Source: Wuchereria bancrofti (lineage: Eukaryota > Nematoda > Chromadorea > Rhabditida > Onchocercidae). From it: a stretch of DNA of 64,000 nt. The position numbers were made by a program, and so were the translations under genes. Below are positions 1 through 12,938 of the stretch, in pieces. Numbering within the stretch: position 1 is the stretch's first letter; every line of letters begins with the position of its first letter. The notes under the pieces were generated by a model that saw only the letters and a list, made by a program, of their open reading frames with translations, searched no databases and was not told where the DNA came from. The stretch spans positions 4,197,964 to 4,261,963 of the forward strand of contig SSBO01000008.1 in assembly GCA_005281725.1 (NCBI GenBank), given 5' to 3'.

Positions 1-37
1 TATTTTATTTGGTATCTTTTTATAAGTCATTTGTTAG

Positions 38-2658
38 CTCTACCTGTTGGAAGACGAATACGGAAGCCAATATCGAAAGAAGAAATTGAGAAAAGAGTCA
101 AAAAACGAAGAGAAACATTGGAGCAGAAGAAAAGGTTGAGAGAAGAGGAAATTGAACGGAAAAGAAAGGAACAAGAAACGAGAAAAGCAATGAAATGGCT
201 CAAAAATAGTACGTTTTCACTATTGATATTCTTCTCAAAACTTTTTATTATAAAATCATAGAGAATCCTTAATCAATGTTATATACATCCTTGCAAATTT
301 TGATATGGTTTCTTGGTTGGCTTTTGAAAAGTTCACAAATGGTTACATTCATCCTGTAAATTGCATCATCATTAAGAATGATGAAAAGTGTTTTCATCAT
401 TTCAGCTATTTTATGGAAATACTTGTGAAATTTTATTATCATCAAATTTAGATTACAAAAGTAGCTCTTTACCACTTCAAGAAGTGCATGACGTTCAACA
501 TGGTGATAGTAGCACAGATTTTGGACCTCATTTCGTCTACGGTAGTGTTACAGATACGCTTAAAGTTCCCACTGACAATTCAGATCATGCGCTTATCGTT
601 CATGTTGTGGATGATAGCGGTAAATTGTCTAATTATTTTCTTTTTATTTTTACTAAAATTCAAACGTAAGTTTTTAAGTTGCTTCATATGGTTTTATTTT
701 GTACTTTTTCACAATATCATATTTTGATTTTTAGGCTCGTTTGGTCGTGGCGGTGTTTTTGATGCTTTAAGAAGAAAGAGTCAACAAATAGTAGATAGGT
801 ACGAACTAGCAGGGAAGATGGATGATTTGCATGTTGGTGACGCACATCTTGTTGAGAATATTGGTGATGACTTGCCTATAGCTCTTCTCAAACATGAATG
901 TATTCTTTGATCATTTACTAGCTTTTATATTCATCATTAATTTTAAGTAATAAATATATGAAGTTTGTTTCCCGTCCTTATTTCACCAATTTTTTTTCTT
1001 TTTTTGCCGTTTTTTTTTACGAAGGAAGATTTCACCAGTAACAATGACAAGTCTTTCATTGTCTTGATTAGTCAACATGGAATTCAGTTTCTTAATTTCT
1101 TTGGTATTAAAAATTATCTTGTAACATTGTTTAAGGACATCACTTGAGAAAGTCAAATAAATGGATTAATTTCGAATTCATTTTAAATAACTTTTTTCTC
1201 TATAGGATTTAAATTCGGACTTCTGTCCTTGTGATAATAAATAATTATTAGAGATTTTATCAATCTACTGAAACTTCTTAACACTGACGAGCAATTTTTC
1301 TAAGTTTTCTTCGAATGTTTTAAATATTTGATATTAATTTTGCTTTGAATTGCTTAACATTCTTTTCTTTTTCAGGTGAAGGATCAAGGGATAATATCGA
1401 TATCGATGAAGCTGAGCAATCCACATCTAAGACTTTTTCTCCTTGGAGGAGAGTTTCTGTAGTACTACTGGTAGCACAAGATCACCGTAGAAGAGGTTTG
1501 TTTATGATAGATTCAACATTTCAGTCAAATTCGATATTTTTTAGAATTTCAAGTTCGGTTTTTTTTTTTCTTTCTACTCACTGCGAAATCTTAGGAAAAA
1601 ATTTCTGTTCACTGAGAAATATCAGGAGAATGTATAATTGCCGTTCACTGTTATATCATATCAACTTTTTTTTTCACCAATACTTAAACATTTTTGTTGA
1701 CAGAAAACATTGCAGGATTAATCACAAAGTAATAAAATACTTAACAATATTTTATAGATATAATTGACCAAGATATTCTGGCAAAATGTCTCAAAAAGCT
1801 TGCATTTTATGCGGTGAACTCGAATATCTTAAGTGTTCATATGCCACGAATTGGTTATGATAAGCAAAATATTAGTTGGTATGCAGTCGAGCGACTTATT
1901 AATCGCATTCTTGTTTCTAAAGGCCTTCACACTTACATTTACTATTTTAACCGAAGAGCGAACAATGCAACTGGCAGTATCACTTTTATTAAGTTTTTAA
2001 AGTTTTCTTTTTCAAGTTTCATAAATTATAAATTCGAAACTTATGAATAATTCATTTAATAGATTGATTGACGTTTGTTTGGAGCACTTCTTACACGTTA
2101 ATTTTGATTTAGTTTAACTTTTTAACCGAAGAACGAACATTATTCCAAGGAAAAAAGAGTGAGCTCCACTTCTTACTTAATTCTAACACTCTTTGCCAAT
2201 GCAATGAAAGAAAGAATAGTGGGGTACGAGTTAATATCTTGAATTTGAATATCAATTAATATTGAAAATGAAATGGTACATAAAAGAAGCAAATAAAAAT
2301 TACTTTATAGGTAGAAACATAAACAAACCTCCAGAAAAGAAGCAGAAATTTTCACCGCAGGAAAAAGACAGAATGAATGATGAAGCTGGAAGTGACTTTG
2401 AAGTAAATTGTTTTAATCATTTTGATGAATAGTTAATGATTTTTTGAAGTAGTGTTTTATGATTTATATTTGTTTATTTTGGACTAGGAAATTTTCATAT
2501 TTTTTTTAATTCCGGCGTTTATCGTAACTTGTTCTCTATTGACTTCTTTCAAATTTATTAAAACTTAAATTCATTTCTAAATATTTTCCCGAAATGTAAA
2601 AATGACTTCTTGAAAAATCGCAGACTATGATTTTCAGGAAATGAAAGGCGAACAATAA
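38..2658 (+). CDS. chd1l: ALC1/CHD1L-type chromatin remodeler, C-terminal part with macro domain (5' end outside window)
   Basis: This is the 3' end of a gene for an ALC1-like SNF2 remodeler, which slides nucleosomes at poly-ADP-ribosylated chromatin. Proposed exons are 38-208, 406-619, 735-863, 1376-1495, 1758-1976, 2311-2402 and 2638-2658; from the second onward phases agree. The first encodes a highly charged Lys/Arg/Glu helix like the ALC1 linker. The next four encode a macro domain: a GSVTD strand, the VDDSG...GRGG ligand-binding loop split by an intron, YELAGKMDDLHVGD, VVLLVAQDH, then HMPRIGYDKQNISWYAVERL and TYIYYF near the end, all matching human CHD1L in order. The ATPase lobes must lie upstream of base 1. 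The join between the first two exons is unresolved: donor 209 leaves one base, whereas the strong acceptor at 404-405 needs none; a weaker acceptor at 387-388 restores phase. The last two exons add a basic then acidic tail and are less certain; reading through 2402 instead stops at 2432. AATAAA follows at 2729. Confidence 0.85.
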
Positions 2659-5600
2659 GCAGAAAAAGATAAAGAATCTAGTGCCTCGTTTTGTTTTTCA
2701 GCAGATGAAAATAATACGAAAAGATTCAAATAAAATAATAAACAGATAATAGCACATTTCATAACCGAAGTTGAAATTTAAGTTCAGCAGCAGAATTAAA
2801 CTTTCACTATTGCTTGCTTAGCTTTCTTTAATTTTTCAAGGTTGCATGAAATTGGAATAAATGATAATTTTACAGCGTATCAAATTTTAGAATTTAATGT
2901 TATTTAAAATTGTTTTATTGTTATTAAGTTTTCCAATTCAGTCAAATTTGCCTTGTTAAATTGCTAAATCACGATATTCTATTATCATTTATGAAATTAG
3001 CTTAAATAGGAAAGTAGAAAAGCGAATTCTTCACACAAATCATATTTCGCATAAGAACTACAAAAATTAATGTAAATTTAAAAATTTCTACACTCCTTGT
3101 TACTGGCTTCAATTTATCATTAATTTCCAATTTAACTTGTTTTGTTTTTCATTTCTGTTCGGAATAAAACTGTTGACTTAAATTTGAGAAGTGCTATTAG
3201 TCGGATGTATTTAATTACTGAATGGTCTTTTGTTTGGTATTTTATTTCTAATTAAGATAATCTTTTATATAATCTCATCTAAATTCTGATGTAGTTTTAT
3301 GCAAATTTAAATGGTAATTGCGAAGTTTTTTCTGGGATTTCCTAATTTTATGATTTTTAATCTTGAATGATTTAATTTGAATTTGTGTTGATTGTTTTTT
3401 TTTTGCAAAAATTTGTTATGTAAATAACAAATTTTTGAATATTTTTTTTTGTAGAGATTCGTTATGCAAATAGCAAATTTTCAATATATACGAAACTGGT
3501 TTTTAGTATTGTTCATTATTCATTTCATGATTGAGTAAAATTTTAGCAGTGGGTTGGTGTGATCTAATAATGAAATCTAATCACATTCATTCTTTCTCAG
3601 CTTTTTTTCTTGGTTCCATAACCTTACCTAAAGCAAACAAATGCTATAATTTAATCCAACAGATGCCTTATCAATCCATCAAGAGAATTTTTGCGATAAG
3701 CAATGTTATCAATCATTAACTGTTATCAATCAATTACTCAAAATTTTATTGAAACTTAAAAGTTATCAAAATTGTTATATAAATTATTTGGATTTTATTC
3801 TTGCAACAAGTTATTTGACAATCTAAATTAAAGCGATATCTACCTATTAAAATATCTCTCGCACAGTTCTAATGAATTATACCCCCTCAAATGAGATATT
3901 CTCATAGCCAGCTATAATTTCAAGAAATTAATTAACACTTCAACTCATCGTTGTATATGTATTTGCTCATATACTTGTAAAGTTTATACAATTTGCAGAG
4001 TTATTGAAATACGAAAGAGTTTGAAAGTGAATTTTGTCTGATTATAATTTAATTCCTGGTAACATTATTTGAATTCTATGAAAAAAAGAACAATTGTTAG
4101 AAATTCGCCAAATTTTCTTGAATCAGCTTTTAGGAATTGTATGAAAAGCTTTGGTTAATAATTTTTCACTTTGAATACTATCATTTTTATGTTCTGTTTC
4201 GCATTTAGATTCAAACTTGATGAAAAATCTGGATTTTACCTAACCAGTAGGATAATTTTTTGCGACCTGATTTTACAGTTTATCTTTTGTAGTCATTTAA
4301 TGAATTATTAATTTACTACTCCTTAATAAATTTCACCGTTAAATCTTCAAAAACTTTTATATCATAAAAAAAAATGCCTAAAAAATGTATTTATATCAAA
4401 AAATTGCCGTTTCTCAAAAAAACTAAAAAAATTCTTTCGATTTTTTTTCTTCATTCCTATATTATTTGAATATTTATTTGTATTGTCTTGAAGTGCTTTG
4501 AAAAATTTGCAATGAAATGAAGTTTTTTTTTTTTGAAAAGCATTACAATTTGAAGTTTAGTCAGTAAAAATTTTCACCTATTAGCCATTTAGTATTTGTT
4601 AATTTGATGTGATCAAATTTGATTCCATTTTATTTTGCATCTTTTTATTTTATTTCCTATTCCTTTTTTTAAAGAATCTATTATAATTTCTTTTCATTCT
4701 TTTATATTGCATCATGACATGTCGTTAATAATAATAATAATAACAATATTATATTTGAAAAAAATTAAATTTGAAAATATTACAAAAATATGAAATAAAT
4801 TTTAATAATGAGAAAAAATATTGCATTTTAGTTTTTGAATTATAGAAATTAAAAATTTGAAATGTACATATTACGAGCAAAAGTTGTGGAGTGTAATGCG
4901 AAATAAAATATAAAAATTTATTTGATAATAAATTTTAATGCTTTTGGCAAACATAAAAAGGTTTCTTTCTTTTTCATTTTCTTCAAACTTACAAATATTA
5001 GTAAAGGTATAAGATAAAAAGAATTGGAGAAGAAATGAAATAATTATTCTCTGATAAGAAATGATATTTTTTTCTACAAACATACCGTCAAGAAATAAAA
5101 AATAAAAATTTAGAAATCAGGAAGGAATTTTTTTCTTCTAATTTTTAATTACAAAACACAGTTACTATTTGAATTAACAAAAATTTTTTTATGTGATAAA
5201 AATTTAAAACGAATAGTCCATTTATGAAAGTGAAATCACTTGCACTAATTAATACATTTATTCATTGTCTTTATTTCTAATTAACATGAATTTTTTTCTT
5301 TTAAATAACTTCTTTTAGCTTGCTTAATCATTTTATCAATCTTTTCTTTGCTTCCCACAGAATAATCAAATGGAAATTGATTATCATTTCATTCATTACT
5401 TTCTTGAATTTTATTTGAAATGATTGACTAGATTTAACAATTTCGCATATTTGCCGCCATTTTGGTAACATTTGCATGAGTTTAAAGTTTTACTGCTTAG
5501 TGAGAGTTGGTTGATTAATGGAATGAAAGTGGTGCAGGAAATAAGCATTTGTCTACTTTTTGATATCATTTATAGAGTTATTAGTTGATTCAACTTATTC

Positions 5601-6375
5601 TTATCATTTTCTTTCTTTCTCTCTTTCTCCCTCTCTTTCCCTCTCTTGTAATTTTGTTTTTCTTTCCTTTTTTCTCTTCTCTCATCTTCTGTTGTTTTTG
5701 CAAAATGAAATTATATCAGCACGGCTATTCTTTCCAATCCACTATTTTCATGAATCATAGCAATACCTGTTATCTTGTACGTTCCCTGTTTCTATTATTA
5801 TTTCCCCTTTGGTTTTGTCTTCTGCGATTTTGAACTTCTCTCTCTCTCTCTCTCACCCTTCCTTTCCCTATCAATCGTCAAAAATGTTTTTTGAATTTAT
5901 CAATTGTCCATTGTCCATTAAAAACAGCTGAGGGAGTGATATAATAGTAATATAATATAATAATAATAAACGTACTGATATAATTTTTCAGTTGATATTA
6001 GCGAGAATATCGTTAGGAGGCGATTAATGCTTAATAATTTAATTGATTGGATTTCATCCATCACAAAATGAAAATTGTTTATGGAAATGACTTTGTAGTG
6101 TAATAAGGATTTAGAAAAATTTTATTTAGTCATCGATTTTTGTTAGCAATGAAGGTATTTTTTGTAGTGATATGATATTATGATAAATATTTTGCAATAG
6201 CGTAATTTTTTGACAGTCTTGTTATTCTTGTTGGAAAAGAGAATATGGAGGGATTGTCATGCAAATTCTGTTTTAGGAATGACTATTTTTCCTCTTTTCT
6301 TCGTTTCTGAAAATTTTCGAATGTCGTAGCTTTTAGATTTTCTGGCATATGAAATTATCAACGAACCATTTGCAG
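2659..6375. other. Intergenic AT-rich stretch, no gene seen
   Basis: About 3.7 kb between the remodeler and the YEATS gene. Open frames here (for example 3531-3719 and 5560-5833) are short and low-complexity, lack convincing splice sites and match no family I know. A pyrimidine-rich tract with CT and TC runs lies at about 5600-5870. The stretch probably holds the 3' UTR of the first gene and the promoter of the next. Confidence 0.6.
6374..6375 (+). promoter_or_regulatory. Splice acceptor 18 bp before the YEATS start codon (possible SL trans-splice site)
   Basis: The sequence CCATTTGCAG ends at 6375 and the first plausible ATG of the AF9/ENL-like protein is at 6394. No upstream coding exon that would join here was found. 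In nematodes such an acceptor just before the start usually receives a spliced leader, so this may define the mature 5' end. A 5' UTR intron is the alternative. Confidence 0.4.
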
Positions 6376-6393
6376 ATTGTACAACAACGACAA

Positions 6394-9300
6394 ATGAGTA
6401 GCGATACGAAATATTTTGTTCGTTTACGGATCGGGCATAAGTAAGTTTGTCATGCTTATGAAAAACTAAAAATGCTAGTGATGTTTTTGATAAAATTAAG
6501 TTTCAAAAAAAAAGTCTGAAAATAAGTTCAGATGTTAACGAAAGTATTGTTTTAATGATTAGGTTGTAAGTACTGAAAAACTGTATAACTGTTCTTTTGA
6601 AACTTAATTTTACCAAAAACTTCAGCGAACTCTCTAAAGGGATAATGAAGTTGTTTTTAACAAATTTTTCTTGTGGGCAAATTTTTTTTATGCAAATGGC
6701 GATGTTTTGCTGTATATTAATTAAAGAATTCTCCGGTGAGTTACCAAATGATTATCGGTTAGAAAGGTTGAATCTGACAAATAGAAGTTTGTATTTAAAA
6801 GTTGATCACATATACAATAGAAATTCCTCGGTATTAATTTCGCTTTTGTATGCAGTTATCATCGTCGGCTTAACACTACTGAATACTGTTTTGAAGAATG
6901 AATTTAAATGATTGAGACAGTTTTTCATCATTCAATTTAACATCCTTTTGATTCACTATTTGAGAATGTTCCCTAATTCCTTCATAAAAATACATTCAGA
7001 TCCGAAATGCTCGATCGTCCAACATCGACTGGCATGACTCATAGGTGGACAGTATTTGTACACTCTTTCAGCGGAATGCCATTTACGGATCGCAGTTTTA
7101 TTTCAAAGGTTGATTTTTGCTGCTGCATAAAAGTTTTTTGCATATATTACACTGTAGTGGCGAAATCGTAGTAATATTTTTGAAAAAAATACAAATAAAG
7201 AAATCTACATTACGAGTTTACATTGAAAAGAAAAGATTTATTTTGAAAAACTGTTAAAAACTCAGAAATTCTTAATGTGCAAAAGTTTCTGAAACTGTTA
7301 TGGAATAGGTTTGTTTAAAAAAATTTACAAATCGCGAATCCTATTAGCTGGAGATTTCTAGTTGAAAACGACATTGATATTCAAAATTAGTAACTTTTTG
7401 TTGCTTTAACGAAACTTTACAATTAGTCATCATTTATAGGTTGTGTTTGAATTGCATCCCGATTTTTCGTCACCACGACGAGTTGTAAAAGAACCTCCTT
7501 TTGAAGTAAGCGAATTGGGTTATGGTGGATTTTCGATTCCAATTCATATCACTTTCACAGGCGCAAGCAAAGTCTACAAGTTAACATATGATATGAATCT
7601 TGTATTAGGTATGTATGATTTTTCAATTTTAGTTTTCTAGAAAAACTAAAGTTTTGGATAAAAAATGCACCTTTACAGAGAAGTATAACGAACAGTTTAT
7701 TACGCAAACCATTGAAATGAAGCAACCATCATCATCGTTTCGAGAACTGATTTTAAAATATGGCGGAGCTAAGAAAGATTCTGATAAGCGCAAAGAAAAA
7801 CATCGATTACGGAAAGGAACAATAAGTTCGTCAGAAGAACCGGCTCCGAAGAGGGAAAAAGAAAAGGAGAAAGGCCGTTCTGGAAGCAATCCTCCCTTAA
7901 GTAAATTAAAAATTCCGCGTGCTCTTGTTGATGGCGAAAAAAAACGAAAGAACACGAGAGTGAGTATTTTAATTTATTGTTGTAAGAATCCGATCCGAAC
8001 AAGCATTGTGTTACCCTCAGCGTAATATTTAATAAAGTTGTGGAAGATTATATCTTCTTGATCTAAACGATTGATCTCTTATTTTTAAAACAGTTTAAAA
8101 TTAATTACTACAGGGTATTTTCTTCAAATTTGGCAGACTCACAATACTATAAATATGTCAACCCTAACAAGCTGTCATATGAGATTATTATTCTTTTAGT
8201 CCTCTTCATCTGAAAACATCGCAAATATTCCTAAATCAGTAATTCCTGCTGCTGAAACCAAATCGTCATCGAATACTGAAACAAAAGCGGCTGTCCCACC
8301 AGGAATAAAACAAACAGAGACAATAAGTTCAGAGCCGTCAACATCAGCTGAATCAAATTGTTCAGATTCGGAAACTTCGAAAGTCACAACGTTCGGTACA
8401 GAAAGCACTGTTTCGCTAACTCCAACACTTGAAAGCGACTGCATGGTATTATTTTTATATATAAAAATTTGCTGTGAAGATAAATTACAACTGTTCTGCC
8501 AGAGGTTTTCGTTTCATGCAGTTTTGTGATGGTAAAATTGTTGATTTGTTTCATCATGAGCGGATTGACAGTTTTTAAAAAATAGTTCGACAGTTCAATT
8601 TGAACTGTCGAATTATTTTTTCAATATTTATGGTGACAAAGGTATTTAAAAATTGTCTTTCAAAATCAATTTTTGCTAATTACTATCGTTGGTTTTTTGA
8701 GTTTTGTATCTTATGAAGCTTTTATGGGCCACTGCGAAATGTAGGAAATACATAAGGTGATAAAAATTAAAGTTTAGGTATGTTGTGGAATTAAACAAGA
8801 AATTTTCCTGATCGAAACAGGAAATATTTCATCTCTTTCTTGGTAGGTCTAAAAAACGAGAGATTGCTCTCCGTACTGCATGTTTAGGCAATATCACATA
8901 GCTTGTTAGAATAGTTGCAGTAATTTAGCCTTGCATCTTTTCCTTCTTAGTTCGGTTGATCATCTTAACTTCATCCCTCCTATAGCCTTTCATTTTATTT
9001 CAGGTTTTTTTTTCCTTTTATTTCATTTTAATAAACGAGGCTTTTTAGTTTAATGGTGTTTCTCGGCCATTAATAAATTGCACTCATGAGAAGAAAGCTA
9101 AGAATGAACATTTATGGTGATTGTTCAATCAATTGCTAAAGTCGAAAATGTGCAGAAAATTTGATATTTTTAGATCGAGAAACAGTATAGTTTTGAATTT
9201 TTGGTTCGACTGCAGAAAAAGTTGATGACATTGAAAGATCCAGATAAAATGCTAGCAGTTGTAAATACTTTGTTAACGCCCACATCATCTAATCCCAGTT

Positions 9301-9416
9301 TACCGTCGGGTTTGTTATTTACTGACAACAATCTCTTGTCATTTGATATCTGCAAGTTAAATTCATCACTTATAGGTAAATTAGGTGAGATTTGTTTTGG
9401 AAATACTCCTAAATAA
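6394..9416 (+). CDS. MLLT3: YEATS-domain protein of the AF9/ENL (MLLT3/MLLT1) family, complete
   Basis: AF9 and ENL read acylated histone lysines through an N-terminal YEATS domain and recruit elongation factors and DOT1L through a C-terminal AHD. Six exons join in phase: 6394-6440, 7000-7108, 7440-7608, 7679-7959, 8200-8445 and 9174-9416, giving 364 residues. Residues 1 to about 110 are the YEATS domain: YFVRLRIGHK, then GMTHRWTVFV, then VVFELHPDF, then ELGYGGFSIPI and a final YDMNLVLG. Residues about 115-284 form a basic, then Ser/Thr-rich disordered linker. The last exon encodes an AHD: FLVRLQKKLMTL, a variable loop and LLSFDICKLNSSLIGKL. It is shorter than human AF9 (about 570) because the linker is reduced. 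The human cage residue Phe28 aligns with Met here. The start was chosen because it gives the usual short lead into the first strand. Family assignment is firm; AF9 and ENL cannot be told apart. Confidence 0.93.
8577..8621. repeat. Near-perfect 22-bp inverted repeat (palindrome) in an intron of the YEATS gene
   Basis: Arms TTCGACAGTTCAA and TTGAACTGTCGAA are separated by one base. They are flanked by an A-rich left side (8577-8585) and T-rich right side (8613-8621) that continue the pairing with one mismatch. It sits inside the intron 8446-9173. It could be a cruciform, an intronic RNA hairpin or the remains of a small inverted-repeat element. No target-site duplication was identified. Confidence 0.8.
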
Positions 9417-12400
9417 ATATATATATGAATATATGATTTAGCTGGGTATTTGAATTAATTTGAGTTAAGGTTAGATTTGTAGTTGAAATCAAAAAGGATT
9501 TTTTTTGGCAGGATTTTATTGCATGACCTGTTTAATGCAGTTCTTTTGAGTCATTCATATTTTTCTTGCAGTTATGCAAATTTTTATTCTCTTATAATTT
9601 GTATAGTTGTCTTTTGGTAACATTTTGTTCTTCTATGTTTTTCATTATTTTTTATTTCCAAATGTATCACCTTTAATACTTGTTGTCTTTTTTAACAATC
9701 GTTTGTACAATGTTTTACTCAGTTAAGTAAAAGTTTGTTATTATTTAATGAATCCTTACATTTCCATTAATTATCATATCATTCTAGCCTTTCCTCCTTT
9801 CTTTCTTTCCTTCTGTCTTAATGCATATTCTTTCTTCTAATTCTAGTTCTAATTCTAGTATTCTAGTACGGTTAACACACACCGTCGCTTATTATTTAAG
9901 ACTAAATAATGGTTGGGTAATTTTATTTATCTTAAAATTCTCCATTCCGAATATGTTTTTATGGTTTATGATAGTTCTTAGTTGTCAATTATTTCTGGTT
10001 AAACTATTAGAGCTGTTCAGACATCAAGTTAGTGCGTTTACTTTTTGGTATCTTACAAATATGGACGAACATACCGGGCACTGTCTTTATTCCTTGAATC
10101 CATATCAATGGACCTCTCTCAAGTAACATTTATGTTTTGCTTTGATTGTTTTTAAGGAAGAAATGTTACTTTCTTAGCTTTTAAAGTATAATATTTCATG
10201 CTGTCGTGATTTACATTGAGCTTTCTCTTTTTTTTCCTTTTTTTTTGAAACAGTTGGCGAGAAATGTGAACTTTTTGTTTTAGTAATAATTTAGCAATGA
10301 TGTGAAAAGTTAACTTTTGAATTTTTAAATTCGTCCGCATTTTCAGCAAATAAAGGAAAGCATAAGTACTTTTATTGCATTTGTAAAATATTTACCGTTG
10401 CCATATTTTCATGACATTTCCGTTGTATGTACATAATGTATACTCTTAATGATCAAACAGGATGGTATTTTTTACATGTTTCTATGATTTTGTTTGTGTC
10501 TTTTATTAATTGCTTTTTTATAAGCATCTTTCAAAGATATGTAGTTTTTTTTTCGACAATGCACAAAATCAGATTTAATGCCTAAGTGGAATTTAATTTT
10601 TTTGAAATTCATTTACACTAAGAGTTCTTTATTAAGTAATAGCAGTTAATGTAATGGAAAATAATATGGTAAGAAAGAACGAAATAAGATAATGCAGTAT
10701 TAAAATTATTGGAAATAATCTATTTTTGGATTTCATTCTGTGAAATTTATATATGTAGAAAAAGAATCAGTTATTTGTCTGATTAATTTAGATTGATCAA
10801 ATTTGGAAATTTTTATTCTAGATTTAAAACAACCATCCATATATTTAAACAACTGGTCGGTCTACTTAAGTAGGAAAATTAAATGGCTGCTGGTGAGATA
10901 GAACGAATGTATTGGCTGATTTTGTTGTCACTGCGATTGTTCCCATCTACTTAAAGTCTTGTCCTGTTTGTTGATTCAGGCTATTATTTGAAATGCATTA
11001 AATTTCGTATACTTCAGTACTACACGTCACTATCAGTTTTCTATCAGTGATATCAAAATCAATGTGATTCGTTTTATTGTAATTTGTTTTCCATTTGTAT
11101 GCCCTCAATGTGATATTAAATTGAACGGTGATAAATGTTTTTTCTTTTTAGAATTAATGCATATTAACTAGCAAATTTCAGCATATCAATAATCTGGATG
11201 AAATTTAGATTTGAAAAAGAAAAAAAATTGAGATAGCTAAATTATTGTAATAAATGTTTTCCCATCCATCATAGTTTCATAATTTTTCTTTTACTTTCGA
11301 TATTTTCTGAGAGCTTTCGAGATAAGGCAAGGAAGTGAGAGAGACCAGGTTAATCAGAATAAGCGAATCCTTGTAATTTATCAAAATATTCAAGTATTAT
11401 GTATATGTCGGAGTATGCGCAAATAAAGGCCCAGACACTTATGAACTAAATGGCCAGACAATGCAAGTGGGCCACATATAACTAGGATAATTCTGCTGAA
11501 ACCGGAACAAAATTTACTTGGTCATGTCCCAACATTCCACTTCAAATATCAAATAGTATGCATTTTTTTTTACTCTCTCTCTGTCTTTTATTGATTATGC
11601 TTTTATATCATTATTTTTAATATATGGGTTTTAAGAATAAATAAATGCCAAGAGCAAGTCTGTAAGTTAAAATTTGTCTCCTCTACTTTTCCGCTTTGCA
11701 AGTGAAATATTGAGGTAATGACCCGGAAATCAGTTATACTTTACAAACTAGAAGACTTATTGATTAGTTTAAATTGAAATTTACATTATCAGACATATTT
11801 TTGATACTATAAGTTTCATGCTTAAGAGAATTACTTTGTTGAATTTATTTTAATTTAACTATTTTTTATGAGCTGCATTGATGTTTTGTTAAATAATTAT
11901 ATTAATATCACTCATCTCACAAAAGGAAATTATTTCATTTTTAATAATAATAAATTAAAAATTTTTAATACTTCATTCACCATAATTAGAAGACAGCTTA
12001 TTATACCAGTTATTATTTCATTTATTATTATCACTACTATTATCACTGTTATTATTGTTATTATTATTATTAATATTTATTATTTATTATTATTGTCATT
12101 ATTATCGTTATCATTATTATTATTATTATTACTATTATTGTTATTATTATTATTAATGATTGCTATTATTATTATTAAAGTTGATCGCATACTTTTATTA
12201 AGTTGATTTGATTAGGATATGTGCTGCTAGAATTATATTGTAAGCGTTGCTCATTTTGTCATAGGAAAAATAATTCACCTTATCACTTATTTCACTTAAT
12301 TTGTTTACTATTTTAATCATAGCTTTATTCAACTATAAATTACTTCTGTTTCCTTTCTTCTATTTATTACTTTTGCTAAGTATTATTATTGTTGCATTTC

Positions 12401-12827
12401 CTGTTTTCCCAAATACCTTACGACAAATTATCTATTATATATTTGCTTAATAATTGTTTGTATTGGATTGATTAAATTTCGGTTTTAAATATTCGACTTT
12501 AAATAATTAGAAGTAATTTTTAAGACAATTTTATTCTATATCAAAAATTTTTGAAAAAAGAATCATTTTTTTTTAAATAGTTTATGAGTATCTTGCATTT
12601 ATAAAATATAGTTTATTATTAATGAAAAGTGTAAAATATTTATAAGATTTTATTTGAAAAAAAAAAAGAGCTGCATGATTACTCCAAATTTGTATCATTT
12701 TGTATGATTAAAATATACTAGTGAAAAAATAATTCGTAATTGCTACAAAAAATTGATTACTATTTCAGTTACAAATTTTAAAATACTAAAAAATTTTTTT
12801 TTTCTTTAAAAATTATGTTTAAATATA
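9417..12827. other. Intergenic AT-rich stretch with microsatellite, no gene supported
   Basis: About 3.4 kb between the YEATS gene and trp-4. It contains short TTCTAGTTCTAA-type repeats near 9836-9870 and a long ATT-type trinucleotide tract at about 12003-12180. The 101-codon frame at 9821-10126 has no recognisable domain and no splice context, so I do not call it. The 3' UTR of the YEATS gene and the trp-4 promoter should be here. Confidence 0.6.
12003..12180. repeat. Imperfect ATT trinucleotide tract
   Basis: Roughly 180 bp of ATT/TTA units with interruptions (ATC, ACT, GTT). The 112-codon open frame covering it (Ile/Leu only) is a by-product of the repeat, not a gene. It lies about 0.8 kb upstream of the trp-4 start. 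Confidence 0.85.
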
Positions 12828-12938
12828 TTGCTATTTCAGTTACAAATTTATATATATATATTAAATTTTTCAGGGACAAAAAAAAATATTCTGGCTTCAT
12901 TTCATACTTATCTTTTTCTACAAATTTTCTATATTTTA

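Noticed and set aside
5560..5833. Ser/Phe/Leu-rich frames as a secreted peptide
   Set aside because: Translate a CT/TC-rich pyrimidine tract; no start context or partner exon.
7629..8444. Minus-strand frames over the YEATS gene
   Set aside because: Antisense shadows of verified coding exons.
1..9416. Operon linking the ALC1-like and YEATS genes
   Set aside because: They are in the same orientation, but the 3.7-kb spacing is much larger than typical nematode operons.
9821..10126. 101-codon plus-strand frame
   Set aside because: Lies past the YEATS stop, no domain, no acceptor or donor, composition typical of random AT-rich frames.
11868..12206. 112-codon Ile/Leu-rich frame
   Set aside because: Covers an ATT repeat; hydrophobic run is an artefact of the repeat.
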